The position numbers and the translations under genes were made by a program. 64,000 nucleotides of DNA from Nocardioides carbamazepini (GTDB lineage: Bacteria > Actinomycetota > Actinomycetes > Propionibacteriales > Nocardioidaceae): assembly GCF_024614185.1 (NCBI RefSeq), contig NZ_JAHTLF010000003.1:124001-188000 (forward strand). Direction: 5' to 3'. The notes under the pieces are model-generated. The model saw only the letters and a program-made list of their open reading frames with translations. It made no database searches and was not told the DNA's origin. Below, piece by piece: positions 27,273-35,131 of the stretch. The stretch's first letter is position 1. Each line of letters starts with the position of its first letter.

Positions 27273-28190
27273 TCAGGAGAGCGTGACCGCGCGGTGCACC
27301 CAGGTGGAGGCCGGGCGCATCCCGACCTTCTCGTAGAGGCTCAGGGCTCCGGTGCGGGAGTCCGTCGACAGGCTCGAGGAGGTGGCGCCCCGCGCTCGGC
27401 CGGCGCCGAAGGACGCGACGAGGAGGGCCTGCGCCAGCCCGCGGCCACGGTGCTCCCGGGCGACGGCGAGCCGGGACACATAGGTCTCGGTGCGGCCCCC
27501 GTCCGTGCTGTTCCAGGCGTTGGACACGCCGACCACGCGCCCGCCGGGCCCGGTGACGACCTGGAGGTGCCACGGCTCGAAGCCGGGCCGGCCCCACACC
27601 TGGGCGCCGAAGTCGGCGAGCGTGGCGCGCCCGCGCTCCGACCATTCCAAGAAGGCGTCCTCGGTGACGGTCCAGACCTGTTCGTGGTCGTCCGGCCGTG
27701 CGGGGCGCAGCGTGTACGGCGCCGGCAGCGGGCGCTCGTCGATCCGCGCGCCGTCCGGCAGCCGGAGCATCCAGCTGGTCCAGCGCACGTGGTAGCCCAG
27801 CGCGATCAGCAGCCGGTCGCCCGCCGATCCTTCGGGCACGGGCATGCCGAGCACGGCCACGCCCCGTCGCCTGGCCAGCTCCTGGACCCAGTGCGCGAGC
27901 CAGGTCCCGATCCCGCGCCCGCGGTACGACGGCAGCACCGCGGCGTCGTACCGCTCCTCACCGAGGTGCTCGACATAGGCGACCACCCGGTCGCCGTCGA
28001 GCACCGCCACGGAGCTCGACTCGAGGTCGGCCGACGGACGCTGCCAGTCGGCGAGCAGGTCGGCCTCGTCGATCTCGGCGCGGCCCAGGTCGTGGCGCTC
28101 CTGCTCGGCGACCAGCTCCGCCACGGCCGCGGCGTCGGCGAGGGTCAGCGGCCGGGTGTCGAGGTCGGGGGGTAGTGCCACGGCGAACAT
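27273..28190 (-). CDS. GNAT N-acetyltransferase, two-domain
   Basis: 305 residues with two GNAT folds in tandem. The first acetyl-CoA loop is AAVLPSYRGRGIGTWLAHWV (about residue 84), the second LAVAREHRGRGLAQALLVASF (about 238). The arrangement resembles mycothiol synthase and related double-GNAT enzymes, but the substrate cannot be assigned. The ATG sits inside the right arm of a perfect 14-base inverted repeat, so initiation might be structure-controlled or begin at an internal GTG (28181). Confidence 0.85.
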   Translation of the reverse strand: MFAVALPPDLDTRPLTLADAAAVAELVAEQERHDLGRAEIDEADLLADWQRPSADLESSSVAVLDGDRVVAYVEHLGEERYDAAVLPSYRGRGIGTWLAHWVQELARRRGVAVLGMPVPEGSAGDRLLIALGYHVRWTSWMLRLPDGARIDERPLPAPYTLRPARPDDHEQVWTVTEDAFLEWSERGRATLADFGAQVWGRPGFEPWHLQVVTGPGGRVVGVSNAWNSTDGGRTETYVSRLAVAREHRGRGLAQALLVASFGAGRARGATSSSLSTDSRTGALSLYEKVGMRPASTWVHRAVTLS

Positions 28191-28221
28191 CCGGGTGAGT
28201 CTGCATGACTCACCCGGATGT
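28187..28221. repeat. Perfect inverted repeat covering a start codon
   Basis: Arms of 14 bases (ACATCCGGGTGAGT and its complement) with a 7-base loop, between the yceI stop and the GNAT start. It could terminate yceI transcription, although there is no T-tract, or mask the GNAT start codon in a read-through mRNA. Confidence 0.7.
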
Positions 28222-28242
28222 CGCGCGGGATTTTGCGTCGGG

Positions 28243-28797
28243 TCAGGCGTTCTTGATCGCCGAGATGTCGAACTCGAGCTTGATCTTCTCGGAGACGAGG
28301 ACGCCGCCGGTCTCGAGCGCGGCGTTCCAGGTCAGGCCCCAGTCCTTGCGGTTGACGGTGACCGAGCCCTCGAAGCCGACCCGGATGTTGCCGAACGGGT
28401 CCTTGGCCGAGCCGTTCTCCTCGAAATCGATGGTGACCGACTTGGTGACGCCCTTGATCGTCAGGTCGCCGGTGATGGCCCAGTCGTCGCCGTCGCGGGA
28501 CACGTCCGTGGAGACGAACGTCCACTCCGGGAAGTTCTCGACGTCGAAGAAGTCGGCGGAGGTCAGGTGGCCGTCGCGGTCGGGGGCACCGGTGCTGACG
28601 CTGCCCGGGTTGATGGTGAGCGTGACCGACGAGCCGGCCGGGTTGGCCGCGTCGATGTGCGCCGTCGCGTTCCAGTCGGTGAACTGGCCGCGGACCTTGG
28701 TCACCACGGCGTGGCGGGCGACGAAGCCGAGGCGGCTGTGGGCGGTGTCGAGGGTGTAGTCGCCGGTGATGTCGGTGAGGGCTGAGGACTCGCTCAT
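28243..28797 (-). CDS. YceI-family protein
   Basis: 184 residues from ATG at 28797, with AGGAG upstream. One YceI lipocalin-like barrel: ITGDYTLDTAHSRLGFVARHAVVTKVRGQF, then ADFFDVENFPEWTFVSTDV and IKGVTKSVTIDFE. The family binds polyprenyl-type lipids. No signal peptide is present, so this copy appears cytoplasmic, as in many actinobacterial homologues. Confidence 0.93.
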   Translation of the reverse strand: MSESSALTDITGDYTLDTAHSRLGFVARHAVVTKVRGQFTDWNATAHIDAANPAGSSVTLTINPGSVSTGAPDRDGHLTSADFFDVENFPEWTFVSTDVSRDGDDWAITGDLTIKGVTKSVTIDFEENGSAKDPFGNIRVGFEGSVTVNRKDWGLTWNAALETGGVLVSEKIKLEFDISAIKNA

Positions 28798-28937
28798 GGT
28801 GGGGCTCCTGGATCGTGGGGTTTGTTGAATCTTCAAAGACCGGAACCAATGGTGACACGTCAACCATTCCCGGGCAAGTGCGTGACCCGGGTCACCGTGC
28901 CGGGCCCGGCCTCGTGGGGCGGTACCCGCAAATGCGG

Positions 28938-28963
28938 CAAGCCGCCCCGGTCGGGGCGGCTTG
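28938..28963 (-). terminator. Rho-independent-type hairpin
   Basis: Perfect 11-base arms CAAGCCGCCCC / GGGGCGGCTTG with a GGTC tetraloop, 20 bases past the stop of the 45-residue gene. The T-tract is weak, as is common in actinomycetes. Confidence 0.7.
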
Positions 28964-28982
28964 TCGAAGAGAGTCGCGTGCG

Positions 28983-29120
28983 TCAGGCAGCGTGTGAGTG
29001 CGCGGCGGCGGGCTGGCCGACCTCGACCCAGACGGCCTCCATGCGCGTGCGTCCGTCGGCGCCGGTCACCGGCAGCCAGCGCATCTCCAGATGCGTGTCG
29101 GTCATGTGCGTGTTGGTCAT
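28983..29120 (-). CDS. 45-residue conserved-looking small protein
   Basis: ATG at 29120 with a strong GGAGGTGA ribosome binding site and a hairpin terminator just after the stop, so it is a complete free-standing gene. The product starts MTNTHMTDTHLEMRWLPVTG and continues ADGRTRMEAVWVEVGQPAAA, ending HSHAA. It is soluble and histidine-containing, with no signal or membrane segment. The compact MRWLPVTGADGRTRMEAVWV core looks like a small beta domain. Upstream a GTTCACC element is repeated (about 29133-29150). Function unknown. Confidence 0.8.
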   Translation of the reverse strand: MTNTHMTDTHLEMRWLPVTGADGRTRMEAVWVEVGQPAAAHSHAA

Positions 29121-29338
29121 GGGTCACCTCCTGTTCACCTTGTGTTCACCAAGGTAGCACATCCCCCACCTGGGTGCCTGAAAGCGGGCGATCCGTGCCG
29201 TCGGCGCTCCACTTCGGGGAGCAGGTGTCGGTCCCGTCGGGCCTCGCCCCTCCACCTTCTCGTTCAACAGGGGAGATCGAGGGGAATCAGGCACATCTGC
29301 CCGATTCCGGGCAGGAATTTGAACAATCGGCTCCAGGG

Positions 29339-29617
29339 GTGCACGCTCACCGGGTGCACGTCGATCAGCGACTCCTCCAGCACGTCCAGGACAGCACCGG
29401 TCTGGGCACCGCGGAGGCGATCCGGCTGGTCCAGGACGTCCTCGCCTTCCACGACGAGACGGTGGAGGCCTGGGTCCGGCGGCGGCACGCGGAGCTCAAG
29501 ACGCACGGCGCGAGGAACGACGAGATCTTCGCCCGGCTCCGCGAGGAGCTGCGGACCACCGTGGTCGCGGCGCCGGACCTGTCGGAGCGCCAGCTCCGGC
29601 GGGTCATCTACGGCTGA
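29339..29617 (+). CDS. Small hypothetical protein upstream of glmS
   Basis: 92 residues from GTG at 29339; a GTG at 29354 is an alternative and no strong ribosome binding site decides. Helical and charged: VDQRLLQHVQDSTGLGTAEAIRLVQDVLAFHDETVEAWVRRRHAEL, ending SERQLRRVIYG. It stops 14 bases before glmS, so the two are probably co-transcribed. No family assigned. Confidence 0.65.
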   Translation: MHAHRVHVDQRLLQHVQDSTGLGTAEAIRLVQDVLAFHDETVEAWVRRRHAELKTHGARNDEIFARLREELRTTVVAAPDLSERQLRRVIYG

Positions 29618-29631
29618 GGGAGGACCAGGAC

Positions 29632-31497
29632 ATGTGCGGGATAGTCGGCTACATCGGGACCCAGCAGGCGGCACCCCTGCTGCTGGAGGGGCTGGCCCGG
29701 CTCGAGCACCGCGGCTACGACTCCGCGGGGGTCGCCGTCCTCGGCAGCGGTGGGCTCAAGGTGGCCAAGCGGGCCGGCCGGGTGCGTGACCTCGCCGACG
29801 GCCTGCCCAAGCGGTTCGGCGGCAAGATCGGCATCGGGCACACCCGCTGGGCCACGCACGGCCCGGCCAACGACGCCAACGCCCACCCGCACACCGACGA
29901 GGCGGCCCGGGTCGCGGTCGTCCACAACGGCATCATCGACAACGCGGCCGCGCTGCGCGCCGAGCTCGCCGACGACGGGATCGTCCTGGCGTCCGACACG
30001 GACACCGAGGTGCTCGCCCACCTGATCGCGCGGTCGGGGGCGGCCACCCTCGAGCAGCGGATCGCCGAGGCTCTCGGCCGGGTGGAGGGCACCTACGGCA
30101 TCGCCGTCGCCCATGCCGACTTCCCCGACCGCCTCGTCGTCGCGCGCAACGGCAGCCCGCTGATCATCGGCGTCGGCGACCGCGAGATGCACGTGGCCTC
30201 CGACCTCGCCGCCCTCGTGCGCTACACGACCACGGTCGCCCACCTCGACGACGGCGAGATGGCGACGATCACCGCCGGCGGCTTCACGACGTACTCCCTG
30301 GGCCGGCTCGAGGCCACCGGCCGCACCGAGCTGATGGCCACCGACCGCCGCGCCAAGGAGGTCGACATCGACCCGGCGGCGTACGACGCCGGTGACCACG
30401 ACTCCTTCATGCACAAGGAGCTCCTCGAGCAGCCCGCCCGCGCGGAGGCGGTGCTCCGGGGTCGACTCGACGACAGGTTCGGCACCGGGCACCTCGGCGG
30501 CCTCAACCTCGACGCCCGCGAGCTGCGCGGGATCCGCCGGGTCAAGATCCTCGGCTGCGGATCGGCGTACTACGTCGGGCAGATGGGGGCCTCACTCCTC
30601 GAGGAGCTGGCCCGGATCCCGGCCGACGCGGAGCCGGCGAGCGAGTTCCGCTACCGCAACCCGATCGTCGAGCACGACACGCTGTACGTCGCCGTGAGCC
30701 AGTCCGGCGAGACCATCGACACGCTGCTGGCCGTCCAGGAGGTCCAGCGCAAGGGCGGTCGCGTGATCGGCCTGGTCAACGTGGTCGGCTCGGCGATCGC
30801 ACGCCAGGTCGACGGCGGCATCTACCTGCACGCCGGGCCCGAGGTCGCCGTCGCCTCGACCAAGGCGCTGACCAACATGTTCCTGGCGTTCGCGATGCTC
30901 GCCGTCCAGCTCGGCCGGGTCCGCGACCTCTCCATCGCCGACGGCCGCCGGCTCATCGCCGGCCTCACCCGGATCCCCGAGCAGGTCGACCAGGTGCTGG
31001 CGACCGAGGCCGAGCTCGCTGTCGTCGCGAAGCGCCTCGCGGAGGCCGAGAACCTGTTCTTCGTCGGCCGGGTGCGCGGCTTCCCCGTCGCCCGCGAGGG
31101 CGCGCAGAAGTTCAAGGAGATCAGCTACCGGCACGCCGAGGCCTACCAGACCAGTGAGCTCAAGCACGGCCCGCTCGCCCTCATCTCTCCGGAGGTGCCG
31201 ACCGTCGCGATCGTCCCCGACGACGAGCTGGTCGAGCGCAACGTCGCCGCGCTCCACGAGATCGCGGCCCGCGGCGGCCCGCTCGTGGTGGTCACCCACG
31301 CCGGCGTCGACCTCGGCGACCTCGAGCGCCCGGGTGGCGGGGTGGTCGGCCGGATCGACGTGCCGAGGAACGAGCGCGAGCTCGACCCGATCCTGCTCAC
31401 CATCCCGCTGCAGGTGCTGGCCTACCACGCCGCCCTGGAGCTGGGCCACGACATCGACAAGCCCCGCAACCTCGCCAAGTCCGTCACCGTGGAGTGA
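29632..31497 (+). CDS. glmS: Glutamine-fructose-6-phosphate aminotransferase
   Basis: 621 residues with GGGAGGA upstream. Makes glucosamine-6-phosphate for peptidoglycan. The N-terminal glutaminase starts with the catalytic Cys2 (MCGIVGYIG) and has LEHRGYDSAG and GHTRWATHG. Two SIS isomerase domains follow (GCGSAYYVGQMGA, SQSGETIDTLLA), and the C-terminus ends NLAKSVTVE as in the family. No glmS ribozyme is expected or seen. Confidence 0.97.
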   Translation: MCGIVGYIGTQQAAPLLLEGLARLEHRGYDSAGVAVLGSGGLKVAKRAGRVRDLADGLPKRFGGKIGIGHTRWATHGPANDANAHPHTDEAARVAVVHNGIIDNAAALRAELADDGIVLASDTDTEVLAHLIARSGAATLEQRIAEALGRVEGTYGIAVAHADFPDRLVVARNGSPLIIGVGDREMHVASDLAALVRYTTTVAHLDDGEMATITAGGFTTYSLGRLEATGRTELMATDRRAKEVDIDPAAYDAGDHDSFMHKELLEQPARAEAVLRGRLDDRFGTGHLGGLNLDARELRGIRRVKILGCGSAYYVGQMGASLLEELARIPADAEPASEFRYRNPIVEHDTLYVAVSQSGETIDTLLAVQEVQRKGGRVIGLVNVVGSAIARQVDGGIYLHAGPEVAVASTKALTNMFLAFAMLAVQLGRVRDLSIADGRRLIAGLTRIPEQVDQVLATEAELAVVAKRLAEAENLFFVGRVRGFPVAREGAQKFKEISYRHAEAYQTSELKHGPLALISPEVPTVAIVPDDELVERNVAALHEIAARGGPLVVVTHAGVDLGDLERPGGGVVGRIDVPRNERELDPILLTIPLQVLAYHAALELGHDIDKPRNLAKSVTVE

Positions 31498-31501
31498 CTA
31501 C

Positions 31502-31669
31502 CTAGTGCCGCGTCTCGGAAGTTCTTGAACGCTTCGCGCACCCAGTGCACGCACCTCGCGGCGTTGCCGACGCTGGCGAGACGACCCGGTATGGCTGCGC
31601 GCCGGCGCCTTGCGATGCACGCGCCCTGAGCACGCCAACCGACCAACAACTTCCGAGACGCGACACTAG
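31502..31669. mobile_element. MITE-like element with long terminal inverted repeats
   Basis: 168 bases bounded by CTAGTG...CACTAG. The terminal inverted repeats match over about 22 bases with one mismatch (CTAGTGYCGCGTCTCGGAAG shared at both ends). There is no transposase inside. CTAG at each tip could be a duplicated target. It separates glmS from the glycosyltransferase gene and may also terminate glmS. It is too short to encode its own mobility. Confidence 0.65.
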
Positions 31670-31699
31670 TCTGGGTGCATCCGACCTGGAGGATGCGCG

Positions 31700-33349
31700 A
31701 TGGGTGACGAGCTGCGCGGCCTGGTGGGCCGGTTGCGGAGGCGGCGCGCCGGAGCGGGCGCCGATGCCGTCCTCGGCCTCGTCGCGCGTCACCTCGCCGG
31801 CCGTCGGGAGGCGCTCGTCGTCGTGCTCGGACCCGGTCGTGACGACCTCGTAGCCAGGGCCCGGGCGATCGGGCCGCACTGGCAGGTCCTGCGGCCCGAC
31901 GAGGACGCGGGCGAGCGGCTGGTGGCGCTGGCGCTGGCAGGTCCGGCCGAGGTGGTGATCGACCTACCCGTCGCCGACCAGGGACTGCGCCGGTTCAACG
32001 CCCACTTCTTCCAGGTCGCCGCCGGCGGGATCTACGTCGTCCCGGGTGCGGCCGGTGAGCTCGGCCCGACCCCCGGGCCGCTCGGTGCGTTCCTCGCCGA
32101 GTGCTGGGCGAGCGATCCGAAGCCGCTGCGCGCCGGCAAGCGCTCGCCCACCGACAGCCGCCGGATCGCTGTCCGGATGCATGTCACCGGCCGGGCCGAG
32201 GCCGGTGCCCTGGTCCTGACCCACGACCTCCCCGACGTGCTCGTGAAGCTCGACGAGCCCCAGGGCAATGCGTACCTCGACCGCCTGGGCGGGCCGCATC
32301 GGGTGCTGTCCGTCCTCGCCGCGGAGACGCCTCCCGACGCCCGGGTGATCACCGAAGGACCGGAGCAGCGCGAGCCGGCGATGGACCGGCCGGTCGCGGA
32401 GGCCGCGATCGCCCTGCGCGACTACCGCGGCGTCGTCGTGGACGTGGAGCAGACCGTGATGACCGACCGGGTCGTGCTGCCCGACACCTTCCGACACAAC
32501 CAGTGGCATCGGTTGACCACCCGCCGGATCGCGGACGTCGCACCCCGCTTCGGCGTACCGATGACGCCGGTGCCACCGGACCTCCCCCTGCTCGAGGGCA
32601 CCTATCTCCACCTCGACAGCGAGTTCCGCGGGCACTTCGGCCACCTGATGACCGAGGTGCTCTCCCGGATGTGGAGCTGGCCGGCCGCGCTGGAGGTCGA
32701 CCCCGACGTACGGGTGCTGGTCGGCGCGGCCCGCAAACGGCCGGAGCTCGCCGCCTGGGAGTACGACTTCTACGCGGCCTGCGGCATCGCCCGCGACCGG
32801 ATCGTCCGGATCGACGGTCAGGTCCGGGTCGAGCGGCTGCTGTCGGGGACGCCGATGTTCAGCAACCCCAACTACGTGCACCCCCGGATCGTGGAGACCT
32901 GGGACCGGGTCGGCGACACCCTCGCGGCCGGCGCCGACGACCGGTCTCGGGCCGAGCGGATCTTCATCGCCCGCCGGATCACGAAGCGGTCCTGCACGAA
33001 CGCCGAGCAGGTCGAGGGCCTGTTCCGCAGCCACGGGTTCCACGTCGTGTATCCCGAGGACCACCCGCTCGGCGAGCAGGTCGCGATGTTCCGTGCGGCC
33101 CGGGTGGTCGCCGGGTACGCCGGCAGTGGCATGTTCACCGCAGCGTTCGTCCCCCACCCGCAGCGTCTCGTCCTGATCGGCTCCGCGGCGTACACGCCCC
33201 GCAACGAGGTGCTGATCGCGGCGGTGCGCCGCCACCGGGTCGACTCCGTCGTCTGCCGTGCGGACGACGCGGACGACGTCCACTCCTCGTTCCGCGTCGA
33301 CCTGGACCGCGAGGGCCCCTACCTGCGCTCGGTCCTGGCCTCGCTGTGA
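31700..33349 (+). CDS. Glycosyltransferase family 61 protein (DUF563)
   Basis: 549 residues, GGAGG upstream. Residues 1-250 are variable, with a possible nucleotide-binding start. The C-terminal half matches GT61: LEGTYLHLDSEFRGHFGHLMTEVLSRMW, then ERIFIARRITKRSCTNAEQVEGLFRSHGFHVVYPEDHPLGEQV and VVAGYAGSGMFTAAFV. Likely cytoplasmic and involved in surface glycan or teichoic acid-type polymers. Donor and acceptor unknown. Confidence 0.8.
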   Translation: MGDELRGLVGRLRRRRAGAGADAVLGLVARHLAGRREALVVVLGPGRDDLVARARAIGPHWQVLRPDEDAGERLVALALAGPAEVVIDLPVADQGLRRFNAHFFQVAAGGIYVVPGAAGELGPTPGPLGAFLAECWASDPKPLRAGKRSPTDSRRIAVRMHVTGRAEAGALVLTHDLPDVLVKLDEPQGNAYLDRLGGPHRVLSVLAAETPPDARVITEGPEQREPAMDRPVAEAAIALRDYRGVVVDVEQTVMTDRVVLPDTFRHNQWHRLTTRRIADVAPRFGVPMTPVPPDLPLLEGTYLHLDSEFRGHFGHLMTEVLSRMWSWPAALEVDPDVRVLVGAARKRPELAAWEYDFYAACGIARDRIVRIDGQVRVERLLSGTPMFSNPNYVHPRIVETWDRVGDTLAAGADDRSRAERIFIARRITKRSCTNAEQVEGLFRSHGFHVVYPEDHPLGEQVAMFRAARVVAGYAGSGMFTAAFVPHPQRLVLIGSAAYTPRNEVLIAAVRRHRVDSVVCRADDADDVHSSFRVDLDREGPYLRSVLASL

Positions 33350-33391
33350 CGGGCCCGCGCGTCCGCCGCGCCGGCCCCGCCACAGCGTCGG

Positions 33392-34936
33392 TCAGGGAAT
33401 CTGGACCGTGACGCGGACGGGCGCGTGGTCCGACAACAGGTCGGTCCACAGTCCGTTCGCGTAGGGCTCGTCGGTACGCCACGACGTCACCCGCGCGCCC
33501 GGCGGGACGAAGACGCGGTCGATGTGGCCGCCCCAGCGGGGGAAGATGCGGGGCGTCGACGACCAGGCGTTGAAGGAGTTGAGGTACGGCAGCGCGGCGT
33601 ACTCCTCGGCGACGTCGTAGGCGTCGTCGTAGCCGAGCGCGTTGAGGTGCTCGCGAGGCCCGTCCCGGCCGCTGTTCCGGTCGGAGTTGAAGTCGCCGGC
33701 GAAGATGATCGGCGGGACGGCTCCCGGGAGGTGACGCGCGGCGACATCGGCCTGGACCGCCGCCACGAAGGCCACCGCCTGGTCGTGGCGCACCTGGTCC
33801 GAGGCCTGCGCCGGCGGCGCGAGGTGGAGGCTCGCGATGACGACGGGCCGGTTGCCCGCGCCGGGCGCCTTGTCGGTCAGCTCGACCCAGCAGCCGCCGT
33901 GGCTGTATCCCGAGAAGCGCATCCCCCGCGCGGTGTTGGCGACGATGTCGAACTTCGCCGACTTCACGATGAGCGACTGGTTGCGGGCGTTGGGCTGGTC
34001 GGGCAGGCCGACGCCGACATTGCAGGCCCGCTCATATCCCGCGGTGTCGTCGAGATCGTCGACCGCCGGGGTCGACTCCTGCAGCGCCACCGCGTCGGGA
34101 CCGATGGCCGCGATCCGGGCCTGGGCCCGCGCGGCCCGGTCGTTCCACGGGTGGCCGGCGCAGGCGGGTCCGTCGGCGCTGCACACGTTCCACGTCATCA
34201 TGTTGACCTGGATCCCGCCGCCCGTGAACCGGCTGGCCGGCTCGGTGTACTTGCAGCCGGCCACGCCCCAGGCGCCGGTGCCCAGCGGGCCGCTCGGCCG
34301 GACCTGGAAGCAGTAGGTCTGGCTGGGGGCGAAGCCGCCGATGAGCGCGCCCGCCGTACCGGTGCCCGTCGCGTTGACGGTGACGACCTTCTTCTTCTTG
34401 TGCTTCTGGATGTCCTTCTCGCCCGGCACGTAGGCGAGCTCGTACGACGTCGCGCCCGGCACCTCGTTCCACCGGAAGGTCAGTGCCAGCGTGCCGCCCT
34501 GGGGCTGCTGTCGGTCGACCCACACCGGCTGGACCGGGCCGAGTCGCGGCGACGTACGACACCGGGACTTCGACCACTTGCCCTTGCGCTTGCCGTTGTA
34601 GGCCCGCACCTTCACGCAGTAGTCCGCGCCCTGGGCCAGGCCGGTGATGACGTGCGAGGTCTTGCCGGTCCGGGCCTTGTGCGCCTTGCCGCCCGGCACC
34701 TTCCACTTCACCTTGTACGACGTCGCGCGGGCCGCGCGCTTCCACTTCACCTTGAACGAGGCGCTCGCGCCGTCGACGCGGGGCTTCTTGAGCTTGACGC
34801 CCTTCACCTTCGCCGGCTTCGGCGCGGCGCTGGCCGGTTCGGCGAAGCCGGCGACCAGGCCGGACGTGCACAGGAGGACGGCGATCGCCGCGAGCAGCAG
34901 GTGCCGCACGCGGCGGTGAGTGGTGTCGGGCCTCAT
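33392..34936 (-). CDS. Secreted Fn3-endonuclease/exonuclease/phosphatase protein
   Basis: 514 residues. Signal peptide of about 37 residues (HLLLAAIAVLLCTSGLVAGF, cleavage near ASAAPKP). Two fibronectin type III-like domains (about 45-130 and 135-235), lysine-rich, precede an EEP-fold catalytic domain from about 245: MMTWNVCSADG, ALQES, ASLHLAPP, GDFNSD, HIDRVF and the final SDHAPV. All metal and catalytic residues are visible. Substrate could be extracellular DNA or a phospholipid/phosphodiester. Confidence 0.9.
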   Translation of the reverse strand: MRPDTTHRRVRHLLLAAIAVLLCTSGLVAGFAEPASAAPKPAKVKGVKLKKPRVDGASASFKVKWKRAARATSYKVKWKVPGGKAHKARTGKTSHVITGLAQGADYCVKVRAYNGKRKGKWSKSRCRTSPRLGPVQPVWVDRQQPQGGTLALTFRWNEVPGATSYELAYVPGEKDIQKHKKKKVVTVNATGTGTAGALIGGFAPSQTYCFQVRPSGPLGTGAWGVAGCKYTEPASRFTGGGIQVNMMTWNVCSADGPACAGHPWNDRAARAQARIAAIGPDAVALQESTPAVDDLDDTAGYERACNVGVGLPDQPNARNQSLIVKSAKFDIVANTARGMRFSGYSHGGCWVELTDKAPGAGNRPVVIASLHLAPPAQASDQVRHDQAVAFVAAVQADVAARHLPGAVPPIIFAGDFNSDRNSGRDGPREHLNALGYDDAYDVAEEYAALPYLNSFNAWSSTPRIFPRWGGHIDRVFVPPGARVTSWRTDEPYANGLWTDLLSDHAPVRVTVQIP

Positions 34937-35001
34937 GAAGTTCTTTCTCGTCGCGGAACATGACCGGGTGCCGAAGGTGAAAGCGGATGCAGTGATTCCG
35001 G

Positions 35002-35034
35002 CATTACATTCCGCTATTACATGCTGTCATTACC
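35002..35034. repeat. Three ATTAC iterons at 13-base spacing
   Basis: CATTACA (35002), TATTACA (35015) and CATTACC (35028) recur every 13 bases in the AT-richer intergenic region between the divergent nuclease and helicase genes. Possible regulator sites; no known motif assigned. Confidence 0.4.
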
Positions 35035-35131
35035 AGACGGCGCCCCGTCGAACCCTCCTCGACAACCGGGTGACCCAGCGCACCGCGACGTGGATCACGC
35101 TCCGCAGGCTTGACGGCACTACGCTTGACGG

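Noticed and set aside
29160..29631. glmS ribozyme or riboswitch upstream of glmS
   Set aside because: No conserved ribozyme core is seen, and that element is typical of Firmicutes.
34937..35131. Leader peptide or gene in the helicase/nuclease divergent region
   Set aside because: The frame is short, lacks a ribosome binding site, and its codon use is unlike neighbouring genes.
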